DNA of 64,000 nt from the NCBI GenBank assembly GCA_017405265.1, contig JAFRAS010000008.1, positions 124,001 through 188,000 of the forward strand, written 5' to 3'. The notes beneath the pieces were generated by a model. That model worked only from the letters and a program-made list of their open reading frames with translations, did not search any database and was not told where the DNA came from. Position 1 is the stretch's first letter, and each line of letters starts with the position of its first letter. Origin of the DNA: Candidatus Saccharimonadota bacterium. Its GTDB lineage: Bacteria; Patescibacteriota; Saccharimonadia; Saccharimonadales; Saccharimonadaceae. The translations under genes and the position numbers were made by a program. Below, in pieces: positions 1-7,241 of the stretch.

Positions 1-215
1 TGAGTACCAGAATCAATACTCGTGACAGCGCCAGTGACGGCTCCGCCACCCGGGCTGAGGTAGCCGAATGGCCCGCCGGTTGCACCGTCGCAATAATTAC
101 CAGTGATGCTACTTTCGAGCGGGCGACCAGCGTCGGCGAAAGTAGAAGAAGCAAGCAAAAAACAGGAGATTAAAGACAGAGCGACTATGCCAAAAAATTC
201 GGACCTCCGTAGCAT
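1..215 (-). CDS. Exported protein, N-terminal part only (runs off the window)
   Basis: About 71 residues are visible and read without a stop to the window edge. The N-terminus is a signal peptide: two arginines after the start, a hydrophobic stretch at about residues 8-22, then either a lipobox-like LISC (Cys18) or a signal-peptidase site near TFADA. The mature part is rich in Gly, Ser and Thr, like an extracellular or surface protein. The start is set by an extended -10 box exactly 6 bases upstream, with no room for a leader. The function cannot be told from this fragment. Confidence 0.7.
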   Translation of the reverse strand, partial: MLRRSEFFGIVALSLISCFLLASSTFADAGRPLESSITGNYCDGATGGPFGYLSPGGGAVTGAVTSIDSGT

Positions 216-221
216 AAGCTT

Positions 222-230
222 ATTGTAGCA
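222..230 (-). promoter_or_regulatory. Promoter, extended -10 TGCTACAAT
   Basis: TGCTACAAT on the minus strand, with the hexamer ending 6 bases before the ATG at 215. Transcription would start at or next to the start codon. Confidence 0.6.
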
Positions 231-268
231 CGCGAAGGAGAAAAAAGTGTTGTAAAAAATACATTTTA

Positions 269-1963
269 TTACGGGGTGCGGGAGCGGAGGGATTTTTGGA
301 CAGACCAAGTCGAGAGGTCGGCGAAGCGGTCGGTGGGATAAATCAGGGTGTTATCTTCGGAGAAGACGCGGGCGCCAGAATGATAATAATAAGAAAGCTC
401 GGTCTGGGAAATGGCGAGGGCGGGGGCGTCGTTTACCCATTGCTTCAGGAAAGCTTCGTATTTTGTCGCGCGGAGTTTCGGGTTCGAGTTGGTGCGGGCG
501 GCGAGAATGAGGTCGTCGGTCAGGACGGAGGAATAATTCGAGAGGTTGAGGCCGGAGGAGCCGACACCGGAGGAATGATAATAGGCGAAAAGATCGGGGT
601 CGGCACCGAGGTCAATTTCGTAAAGCAAAAGGTCGTAGTCACGAGCGGAGAGGACATTTAAGACGAAATCCTGGGTCGGCTCGAAGATGGTGAGGTTCAC
701 GGCGAGACCGAGATTTTCGAGTTCGGATTCGAGTTTTTGGGCTAGCTCCGGGAAAGGAGCGGTGGAAATTGTCACAAGACGAAGAGCTTTCGGGGAAAGT
801 TCGGTGATTTTGTCGCGAGCGGCGGAGAGGTCGAGCTCGGGGAGGGCAGGCCAGTTTTCGAGAGAAAGTTGACTTTTTAAAATTGGGTAGTCGAGGGCGG
901 GGGCGTCACCTAAGACGGAGCGGAGATTTTCCATATTTACGCCTTTTTGGATGGCACGGCGAAGTTCGACGTTATTCAGAGGCTCTGTCGTGGTGTTCAT
1001 AAAAATGAAAATGCCGGAGGAGAGGGCGGTTTTTCGGAGTTTCAGGCTCGAGGGGGCGAGGGAGGAGTCGGAGAGCATGGCGGTGCCGGTGACGGCGCCA
1101 CGCGAGAGAGCGGAGGCGAGGGATTTTTCGTCGGGATAAGTGTGGACGGCGAAGGAGGCGAGATTCGGCGGGGTGAGATAATAATTTTCGTTCGGGGAGA
1201 GGTAATAGACGGATTCGCTCGAGGAGATGGTCTGGGAGGCTTTAAAGAAGAAGGGGCCAGAGCCGACGGGTTTCATCGAGAATTCGGACTCGAGGAGGAC
1301 GGCTGGATTGACGTTCTCGAGGATATGTTTCGGGAGGATGGGAAAGTTCAGGGCGGAATAAAAGTCGGCGTAGGCGTTATTCAGAGTGAAAATAGCAGAG
1401 TTCTCGGTGATTTCGACTTTTACGCCGGAGAGGTTCGAGGAATAAGAGGATGAGACGAGGGGGTTTTGGATGAGTTCGACGGTGAAGAGGAGGTCGTCTA
1501 AGGTAATCGGTTCGCCGTCGGACCATTTCAGGTCTTTTCGGAGGGTGACGGTCCAGATTTTTGAGGTGTTATCGACGGTAACGGAGGAGGCGAGGCCGAG
1601 ACCCATGTGGCCGGAAAAGTCCGGCTCGGTGAGCGAGGCGAAGAGGAGACGGGCGAGGATTTTTTCGCTTTCGGTGCTCGCAAAGAGCGGGTTTAAGGAT
1701 TCGACCTTGTCGGTCGTTCCCTCAATGAAGGAGCCGCCAGCGCCGTAGGCGGTGGTCGAGTAATCGTCGCGGTACCAGAAAAGTTGAGTAAGGGCGAGCA
1801 AAATCAAGAGGGTAAACATGAGTGCCCATTCGAAAACCTGGAGACGGACGAGGCGGAGACGTTTCAAGCGCGCAAAAAAGTTCACGCGCACGTGTTTCGC
1901 GCTTTTTTCGGCGACAGTTTCGGCGTTTTTTTTGATTTTTTCGATGGAGCGGAGTTTTTTCAT
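269..1963 (-). CDS. Extracellular solute-binding protein, family 5 (OppA/DppA-like), membrane-anchored
   Basis: 564 residues. A basic cytoplasmic tail (1-42) leads into one membrane segment (about 44-64) and then a family-5 substrate-binding fold. The family signature LKWSDGEPIT lies near residues 145-154 and is followed by the usual TLDDLLFT stretch. Such proteins bind peptides or nickel for ABC importers. Here the anchor is a long uncleaved N-terminal helix instead of a lipobox. No permease or ATPase gene lies nearby, so the transporter partner is elsewhere or missing. The gene starts one base after the secG stop and has no clear ribosome-binding site, so it is probably translated from the secG mRNA. 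Confidence 0.8.
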   Translation of the reverse strand: MKKLRSIEKIKKNAETVAEKSAKHVRVNFFARLKRLRLVRLQVFEWALMFTLLILLALTQLFWYRDDYSTTAYGAGGSFIEGTTDKVESLNPLFASTESEKILARLLFASLTEPDFSGHMGLGLASSVTVDNTSKIWTVTLRKDLKWSDGEPITLDDLLFTVELIQNPLVSSSYSSNLSGVKVEITENSAIFTLNNAYADFYSALNFPILPKHILENVNPAVLLESEFSMKPVGSGPFFFKASQTISSSESVYYLSPNENYYLTPPNLASFAVHTYPDEKSLASALSRGAVTGTAMLSDSSLAPSSLKLRKTALSSGIFIFMNTTTEPLNNVELRRAIQKGVNMENLRSVLGDAPALDYPILKSQLSLENWPALPELDLSAARDKITELSPKALRLVTISTAPFPELAQKLESELENLGLAVNLTIFEPTQDFVLNVLSARDYDLLLYEIDLGADPDLFAYYHSSGVGSSGLNLSNYSSVLTDDLILAARTNSNPKLRATKYEAFLKQWVNDAPALAISQTELSYYYHSGARVFSEDNTLIYPTDRFADLSTWSVQKSLRSRTP

Positions 1964-1964
1964 G

Positions 1965-2192
1965 TTAGCTCGGGATTAAAAGCAAGCCTAAAATCGAGAG
2001 GATGAAAATCGCAACGAAGACGATCGTTGCGGAGAAAAGCGACTTTTCGAGGCCGCGGCGAGTGGTAAAAATCTCGGAGGAGCCGGCCGAGCCGGAACCG
2101 AGCGAGGCGCCACGCTGTTGCAACAAAATCAGCAAAATCGACAAAATCGCGGAAATCATAATAAGGGTCTGAAGTAGTGAAGCAATATCCAT
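1965..2192 (-). CDS. secG: Preprotein translocase subunit SecG
   Basis: 75 residues with two membrane segments (about 4-22 and 50-70). They are joined by the short polar loop LLQQRGASLGSGSAGSSE, which is typical of SecG. SecG assists SecYE/SecA export at the inner membrane; secA and secE are also in this window. An in-frame ATG at 2213 is not used in this model because it lies upstream of and overlaps the -10 box at 2202-2207. The ATG at 2192 gives the normal SecG length. It is the first gene of a pair with the solute-binding protein. Confidence 0.88.
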   Translation of the reverse strand: MDIASLLQTLIMISAILSILLILLQQRGASLGSGSAGSSEIFTTRRGLEKSLFSATIVFVAIFILSILGLLLIPS

Positions 2193-2201
2193 AATATATA
2201 T

Positions 2202-2210
2202 ATTATAGCA
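2202..2210 (-). promoter_or_regulatory. Promoter of secG, extended -10
   Basis: TGCTATAAT on the minus strand, 9 bases before the secG ATG. It overlaps the alternative upstream ATG and so excludes it as a start. Confidence 0.6.
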
Positions 2211-2215
2211 CAAAA

Positions 2216-3472
2216 TTATTTAAACAAGGATTTTCGGCGCAAAAGTGAATGATAAGTCACGGCGAAGCGGTGGGATTCTTCGTCGATGTGGGCGACGAGG
2301 CGGGCGAGGCGAGAGGATTTGTCGAGAGTAACCTGACCTTTTCCTGGGATTTCGAGAACGACGGCGGCGGAATGGGAGTGGTCGCCGGATTTATTGCGGC
2401 CGATGACGGGGATGTTCAGAGGTTTTAATAGAGGCTCGACGGCGTTCAGCTGATTTTTGCCACCGTCTAAAATGATGAGGTCGGGGTAATCCCACTCTTT
2501 GTGCTTCAAACGACGAGAAATGACTTCGGTCATGCTCTTCGCATCGTCGTTTTTGCTAGTTCTAATCTTAAATTTGCGGTATTCGGAGCGGTCGGAGGCG
2601 CCGTTCACGAAAACGACCATTGAGGCGACTGTGTCGGCGCCAGAGAGGTGGGAGATGTCGTAACCCTCGATGCGGCGGGGCGGTTTTTCCAGATTCAAGA
2701 GGGACTGGAGCTCCGAAAGAGCCTCGTCTTTTCCGAGGTCGAAAAATTCTTTGTCGGAGAAAACGATTTTTTTGCGCAATTCTTGGAGGCCCATGAGTTC
2801 GTTCCTATATTCGGCGGCGGATTCGAAATCTTCCTTTTTGGCCGCGTCTTTCATCTCTTTTTCGAGGTCGCTCATTAGTTTTTTTCGCTCGCCGTTTAAG
2901 TAGCGCTCGAGTTTTTTCAGGTTCGCTTTGTATTTTTTCGGAGTACTTTTTCCGATTTCGAGGCCGGGGGTGAGGCCGAGGTCGGTATTCAAAGATTTTT
3001 TGCCGTCATAGGGGCGGTCGTAAAAGGGGAAAATTTTGCGCAAGGTACGGAGGGATTTTTCGACGGGGCCTTTGGCGTAGAAGGGGCCGATGTAAGTGGC
3101 ACGGTCCCCGAGGGGCTGGCGGGTGAGGGAGACGTAGGGGACTTTTTCGGTGAAGTCAATGCGAACGTAGGACACGTTTTTGTCGTCGCGAAGCAAAATA
3201 TTCCATTTTGGCATGTATCTTTTGATCATTTCGGACTCCAAAAAGAGCGCGTCCATCTCGGTATCGACGACGACCCAGTCGGTGGTCGCGATTTCTTGCA
3301 CCAGGGCGGCGGTTTTCGGGTCTTTTTCGTCATTATGGAAATATTGGCGGACGCGGTTTTTTAAGACGGCGGCCTTGCCGACGTAGATAATTTCACCGTC
3401 TTTGTTTTTGTGAAAATAGACGCCTGGGGCCGAGGGGAGAGTTTTTAGTTTTTCTTTTAAAGCGGGATCCAT
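2216..3472 (-). CDS. uvrC: Excinuclease ABC subunit C, short form
   Basis: 418 residues against about 600 in most bacteria. UvrC makes both incisions in nucleotide excision repair with UvrA and UvrB (uvrB is at 59.8 kb). Visible domains: GIY-YIG nuclease (GVYF near 17-20, IIYVGKA near 28-34), UVR helix pair (about 203-235), and RNase H-like nuclease (GYDISHLSGAD near 270-280, LIILDGGKNQLNA near 332-344, ESHRFAVTYH near the end). The protein stops right after this domain, so the C-terminal helix-hairpin-helix DNA-binding domain is absent. The cysteine-rich region after the GIY-YIG domain is replaced by a cysteine-free stretch, and I see no cysteine in the protein. Confidence 0.93.
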   Translation of the reverse strand: MDPALKEKLKTLPSAPGVYFHKNKDGEIIYVGKAAVLKNRVRQYFHNDEKDPKTAALVQEIATTDWVVVDTEMDALFLESEMIKRYMPKWNILLRDDKNVSYVRIDFTEKVPYVSLTRQPLGDRATYIGPFYAKGPVEKSLRTLRKIFPFYDRPYDGKKSLNTDLGLTPGLEIGKSTPKKYKANLKKLERYLNGERKKLMSDLEKEMKDAAKKEDFESAAEYRNELMGLQELRKKIVFSDKEFFDLGKDEALSELQSLLNLEKPPRRIEGYDISHLSGADTVASMVVFVNGASDRSEYRKFKIRTSKNDDAKSMTEVISRRLKHKEWDYPDLIILDGGKNQLNAVEPLLKPLNIPVIGRNKSGDHSHSAAVVLEIPGKGQVTLDKSSRLARLVAHIDEESHRFAVTYHSLLRRKSLFK

Positions 3473-3478
3473 TTCTCT

Positions 3479-3488
3479 ATTATACCAC
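3479..3488 (-). promoter_or_regulatory. Promoter of uvrC, extended -10
   Basis: TGTGGTATAAT on the minus strand, 6 bases before the uvrC ATG. It is divergent from the recG promoter about 30 bases away. Confidence 0.7.
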
Positions 3489-3514
3489 AGATTGCGAAAA
3501 AAGTCAAGATGGGG

Positions 3515-3520
3515 TATAAT
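3515..3520 (+). promoter_or_regulatory. Promoter of recG, -10 TATAAT
   Basis: GGGGTATAAT, with the hexamer 8 bases before the recG ATG. No Shine-Dalgarno site lies between them. Confidence 0.6.
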
Positions 3521-3528
3521 TTTGGGGT

Positions 3529-5643
3529 ATGGACGGAAGCGTGGAGGAACTAAACGGGGTGGGCGAAAAAACGGCAGAGGCGCTCTCGAAAGCCGGGATT
3601 TTTTCGGTGAGAGATTTTTTTTATTATTTGCCGCGGGATTATGAGAATTATACGAATGTGGTGCGGATTTCTGAGGTGCGACCGGGGAAGGTGACGATTA
3701 GAGGAAAGGTGCGGGACATTTCGACGCGGTGGACGAGGCGGCGAAATCTTTCGGTGACGGAGGCGACGATTTATGATGAGACGGAGGCAATTCGGGCTGT
3801 GTGGTTTAATCAGGCGTATCGGGCGAAGCAGATGAATGAGAAAGATGTTTATTTATTCTCGGGGGAGTATGAGATAAGTAATGGGAGATATCAGTTGATG
3901 AATCCAAGGGTGAGGGAGGCGGGCGGAGAGGCTGTTTCGCGGGGCGCGTCCGGGCGGCCCGTCGTCACGGGCGCCCGGCGCTATCGCTCGGCCGTGGCCT
4001 GCGCAATGCCCGCGGAACAGTCTCTCCGCCCGACTGCACTCACACCGATTTATCCGCAGAGGGGGAGGTTGAAGTCGGAGGATTTTCAACGGTTGTTTGA
4101 GAAGAATCGGGCGAGGTTCGGCGAGGTGCCGGATTTGTTGCCGGAGATATCAGAGGAGACGAGGGGCGGAGAGCGAGCTAGAGCGCTATTTTCTTTGCAT
4201 TTTCCAGAGAAAGAGGAGGAAGTGGCGCGGGGGCGCGGGGTGTTGGCGTATGAGGAGTTGTTTGAATTTATTTTAGCGGCGAGGTTGAATAAAAATGAGA
4301 TGACAAAACAGAGAGCGGAGGCGGTTCCCTTTTCGCTTTTGAGCGCGAAAGATTTTCTCTCCGGGCTTCCCTTTGAGCTCACGCCAGCGCAAAAAAAGGC
4401 GGCGTGGGAGATTATAAAAGATATGGGGCGGGAGACGCCGATGAATCGGCTTTTGCAAGGGGACGTGGGCTCCGGGAAAACGGTGGTGGCGGCGATGGCG
4501 ATTTTGCAGGCCGTCCGCGCCGGGTTTCAGGTTGCGTTCCTCGCGCCGACATCAGTGCTCGCCCAGCAGCATTACGCGACTCTAACAGAGGCCTTTCTCG
4601 GACACGCGTCTTCTATCAAAATCGCTTTGCTGACTGGGGCGGAGAAGAAGAAGGACGAGGTGAAGAGGAAAATTCGGGAGGGGGAGGTGGATGTTGTCGT
4701 GGGGACGCATGCGATTTTGACGGATGATACGACCTTTTTGAAACTTCGGCTCTGTATTATCGACGAGCAACACCGCTTTGGGGTGAATCAGAGGCAAAAA
4801 CTGCTCTTGAAATCGGGCGGGGTGGCGCCGCATCTACTGTCCATGACGGCGACGCCGATTCCGAGGTCGTTGCAACTCACACTTTTTGGCGACCTCGATG
4901 TGTCGGTGATTAACCAGATGCCGAAAGGCCGGCAGAAAGTCGAGACGAAAATCATCACGGGGATCGAAGTAGCGGAGGAACTGTATCCTAAAATAATCGA
5001 GACCGCACAGCGTGGGGAGCAGATTTATTATATCTGTCGGTTGATTGAGGACAAGAGCGAGAGTCTGTCGGTGAAAAAGGAGGTTTTAAGGCTCCAGGAG
5101 CGCTTTCCGAAGATGAAAATCGCGGCGCTTCACGGGAAAATGAAGCCGGAGGAGAAAGACCGAGTGCTCGCGGAGTTTTCGAGCGGGAAAATTGATATGT
5201 TGGTTTCGACGACAGTGGTCGAGGTGGGGGTGAATGTGCCGAATGCGACGATGATGGTGATTCGCGACGCGGAGCATTACGGGCTCGCGCAACTCCACCA
5301 GCTCAGAGGGCGGGTCGGGCGAGGCAAGAAAAAGTCGGCGTGTTTCCTCGTTTCGGAGGGCGAGAATAAGCCGAGTCGGCGACTTCTCGAGCTCACGCGC
5401 TCGAATGACGGGTTTCACCTTTCGGAGATAGACCTCGAGCTCAGAGGCCCCGGCGAGATTTATGGCGCGCTGCAACACGGCGCGGCGTCGTTTTCGATTG
5501 CGTCCATCACCGACACGAGGCTGATTTCGCGAGTACAAAAAGACGTGATGAAATTTTTGCCCGAATATCTTAAAAATCCAGAAAAATACGTCGAGCTAAA
5601 TCATATTATTAAAAAATATCAAACGCTGACAACATTGAATTAA
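3529..5643 (+). CDS. recG: ATP-dependent DNA helicase RecG
   Basis: 704 residues. RecG remodels stalled replication forks and branch-migrates Holliday junctions. An N-terminal helix-hairpin-helix-like start (LNGVGEKTAEALSKAGI) is followed by the OB-fold wedge domain (about 50-130). The helicase core has Walker A GDVGSGKT, the DExH-type box DEQHRFG, SMTATPIPRSL and the C-terminal RGRVGRG. Residues about 132-168 are an unusual Arg/Ala/Gly-rich insert between the wedge domain and the conserved LTPIYPQ. It is encoded by a 111-bp palindromic element of much higher GC than the rest of the gene. The reading frame stays intact through it. Confidence 0.94.
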   Translation: MDGSVEELNGVGEKTAEALSKAGIFSVRDFFYYLPRDYENYTNVVRISEVRPGKVTIRGKVRDISTRWTRRRNLSVTEATIYDETEAIRAVWFNQAYRAKQMNEKDVYLFSGEYEISNGRYQLMNPRVREAGGEAVSRGASGRPVVTGARRYRSAVACAMPAEQSLRPTALTPIYPQRGRLKSEDFQRLFEKNRARFGEVPDLLPEISEETRGGERARALFSLHFPEKEEEVARGRGVLAYEELFEFILAARLNKNEMTKQRAEAVPFSLLSAKDFLSGLPFELTPAQKKAAWEIIKDMGRETPMNRLLQGDVGSGKTVVAAMAILQAVRAGFQVAFLAPTSVLAQQHYATLTEAFLGHASSIKIALLTGAEKKKDEVKRKIREGEVDVVVGTHAILTDDTTFLKLRLCIIDEQHRFGVNQRQKLLLKSGGVAPHLLSMTATPIPRSLQLTLFGDLDVSVINQMPKGRQKVETKIITGIEVAEELYPKIIETAQRGEQIYYICRLIEDKSESLSVKKEVLRLQERFPKMKIAALHGKMKPEEKDRVLAEFSSGKIDMLVSTTVVEVGVNVPNATMMVIRDAEHYGLAQLHQLRGRVGRGKKKSACFLVSEGENKPSRRLLELTRSNDGFHLSEIDLELRGPGEIYGALQHGAASFSIASITDTRLISRVQKDVMKFLPEYLKNPEKYVELNHIIKKYQTLTTLN
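3921..4031. repeat. Palindromic GC-rich element inserted in frame in recG
   Basis: The terminal arms 3921-3944 and 4008-4031 are inverted repeats: GGGCGGAGAGGCTGTTTCGC matches the complement of the right arm, with about 22 of 24 positions paired. Inside are further stems (3950-3978 around CCGGGCG...CGCCCGG, and GGCC-GT-GGCC near 3990-3999). The element is 111 bases long, exactly 37 codons, and ends where conserved RecG sequence resumes. It resembles the Rickettsia palindromic elements that insert in coding genes. I saw no second copy in the window. Confidence 0.65.
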
Positions 5644-5654
5644 TAATCGCGCTT

Positions 5655-5664
5655 GTGGTATAAT
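5655..5664 (+). promoter_or_regulatory. Promoter of lactate dehydrogenase, extended -10
   Basis: TTGTGGTATAAT, with the hexamer at 5659-5664. A leader of about 14 bases follows, carrying the ribosome-binding site GAAAGGTGG before the ATG at 5685. This is a leadered example. Confidence 0.65.
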
Positions 5665-5684
5665 GGTGGGAGAAAGGTGGAAAA

Positions 5685-6596
5685 ATGAGCAATAAAATTA
5701 TGATTGTGGGGACGGGAAATGTCGGGGCGAGTATCGCGTACGCGCATCTTAATCAGCGGACGCCGGTCAACGAGATGATATTGACGGACATTAACGCGGC
5801 GGACGCCGAGGGCGAGGCGATGGACCTCATCGACGCGCTGACGGTTGCGCCGAGTTTTTTGAAAATTCGGGCGGGAGAATATAAAGACGCCAAAGATTGC
5901 GATATTGTGATTATTACCGCGGGCGCGCCGCAAAAACCGGGCGAAACGCGAATGGATTTGCTGAAGAAAAACGCTGCGATATTAAAGCCGATGGTCGGGG
6001 AGATTATGAAAAGCGGGTTCTCGGGGATTTTTCTCATTGTTTCGAATCCGATGGATGTGCTCACCTACCTCACTTATAAATATTCTGGACTGCCGAGCGA
6101 AAGAGTGATTGGCTCCGGGACGGTGCTCGATTCGGCGAGGCTCAGGCACCGAGTCGCGAGTTATCTCGACGTCAACCCGAAGTCGGTGAACGCTTGGCAG
6201 GTCGGCGAGCATGGCGACACGGAATTCGCGCTCTGGTCGCTCGCGAATGTGGGCGGGGAGCCGGCCGGGGATCTGCTCGACGCGAAAGCCATGGGCGACA
6301 TCGAAGATTTTGCGCGCAACGAGGCTTATGAAATTATCAAGCGCAAGGGCGCGACCTATTACGGCGTGGGTTGTTGCGTCACGCATATCGTGAATACGAT
6401 TTTGAATGATGAGAGAAGAGTGCTTCCGATTTCGTCTTATGACGATTTTCAGGATATTTATAACGGTTTCCCGACGGTGGTAGGACGGAGGGGCGCAGTG
6501 CGGCGGCTCGACCTTAAATTATCCGAAATTGAGGCGGTGAAGTTCCAAAAATCCTGCAATGCAATTAAAAAAGCCATTCGCGAGGTCGAAGCGTAA
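5685..6596 (+). CDS. ldh: L-lactate dehydrogenase
   Basis: 303 residues. It reduces pyruvate to L-lactate and re-oxidises NADH, which suggests fermentative energy metabolism. NAD-binding GTGNVGASIA lies at about 8-17. The substrate-specificity loop GAPQKPGETRMDL has Gln rather than the Arg of malate dehydrogenases. The active-site signature is GEHGDTEFALWS with the catalytic His. The length is slightly shorter than the usual 310-330. It is a single-gene unit with its own promoter and a strong terminator directly after the stop. Confidence 0.93.
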   Translation: MSNKIMIVGTGNVGASIAYAHLNQRTPVNEMILTDINAADAEGEAMDLIDALTVAPSFLKIRAGEYKDAKDCDIVIITAGAPQKPGETRMDLLKKNAAILKPMVGEIMKSGFSGIFLIVSNPMDVLTYLTYKYSGLPSERVIGSGTVLDSARLRHRVASYLDVNPKSVNAWQVGEHGDTEFALWSLANVGGEPAGDLLDAKAMGDIEDFARNEAYEIIKRKGATYYGVGCCVTHIVNTILNDERRVLPISSYDDFQDIYNGFPTVVGRRGAVRRLDLKLSEIEAVKFQKSCNAIKKAIREVEA

Positions 6597-6598
6597 TA

Positions 6599-6636
6599 AA
6601 AAATGCCCCCGGAGTCCGGGGGCTACCCTTTTTGGG
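6599..6636. terminator. Bidirectional terminator between ldh and the small genes
   Basis: Perfect 8-bp stem GCCCCCGG/CCGGGGGC at 6604-6622 with loop AGT. A short T tract follows on the plus strand, and on the minus strand the hairpin is followed by ATTTTTTATTA. It serves ldh and the converging small genes. Confidence 0.8.
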
Positions 6637-6662
6637 GCGTCGGTCGTTGGAGTTTGGTGGAG

Positions 6663-6956
6663 TTATCTGAAATTGGGGCGCCGGTAGCGCTCCTTCTGGC
6701 GCCGCGGCCCGGTGGCCTCAGGCTGCTTCGTCTCGGGGACGTAGCCACCCTTATCATCGTTCATCTCGCGCAACTGCCTGGCATAAATAGCCTGGTTTAC
6801 CTCCGCACGCGAGGCGGCAAGAACGCGGCGTTCAGCCTGGTGGCCTTCGCGTTTAATTTCGTCATAGTAATCTTCAGCACGGGTAAACCCGTTTAAGTCG
6901 GTCGCGAAAGCCATCGCGGCGCCATTGGTTAAGTCACGAACATGGATACAAGACAT
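6663..6956 (-). CDS. Hypothetical protein, 97 residues
   Basis: The start is the ATG at 6956, which has a strong ribosome-binding site (GAGGAGGAC, 4 bases upstream). The frame stays open further upstream, but that part overlaps the preceding gene and is not needed. The protein is soluble, charged, predicted helical in the middle (about 25-70), with a basic, proline-containing tail ending in RRPNFR. It has no signal peptide and no family I recognise. It is co-transcribed with the 60-residue gene before it; the gap is 19 bases. Confidence 0.6.
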   Translation of the reverse strand: MSCIHVRDLTNGAAMAFATDLNGFTRAEDYYDEIKREGHQAERRVLAASRAEVNQAIYARQLREMNDDKGGYVPETKQPEATGPRRQKERYRRPNFR

Positions 6957-6975
6957 TTTTGTCCTCCTCGAAAAT

Positions 6976-7158
6976 TTAATGCCAACCTCTATCTTTGGCG
7001 TAGTCCAGCACCCGCTGGGCATCGTGGTCCATTTGAATCGGCTTGCCTTTTGCCTCCTCTCTCTTGATGGCGTTATACGCCTCGGCATAGCCGGCTTCGG
7101 TCGGAATGATTCTGCCGGTGACGGCGCGACCATTCTGGTCCTTGATGACAATGTCCAA
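6976..7158 (-). CDS. Hypothetical protein, 60 residues, TTG start
   Basis: The start codon is TTG at 7158, chosen because AGAGGTGAGGA lies directly upstream. The sequence (MDIVIKDQNGRAVTGRIIPT..., ending DYAKDRGWH) looks like a small soluble domain and matches no family I know. A -10 box at 7217-7222 gives a leader of about 50 bases. It is the first gene of a two-gene unit that ends at the terminator after ldh. Confidence 0.55.
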   Translation of the reverse strand: MDIVIKDQNGRAVTGRIIPTEAGYAEAYNAIKREEAKGKPIQMDHDAQRVLDYAKDRGWH

Positions 7159-7216
7159 GAATCCTCACCTCTTTCTCCAACTGGAAAAGTACAGCATTTT
7201 TCAATGCATAGAGACG

Positions 7217-7225
7217 ATTATACAC
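7217..7225 (-). promoter_or_regulatory. Promoter of the 60/97-residue gene pair
   Basis: GGTGTATAAT on the minus strand (hexamer complement at 7217-7222), about 58 bases upstream of the TTG start. Confidence 0.5.
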
Positions 7226-7241
7226 CATTTTGCGATTTTTG

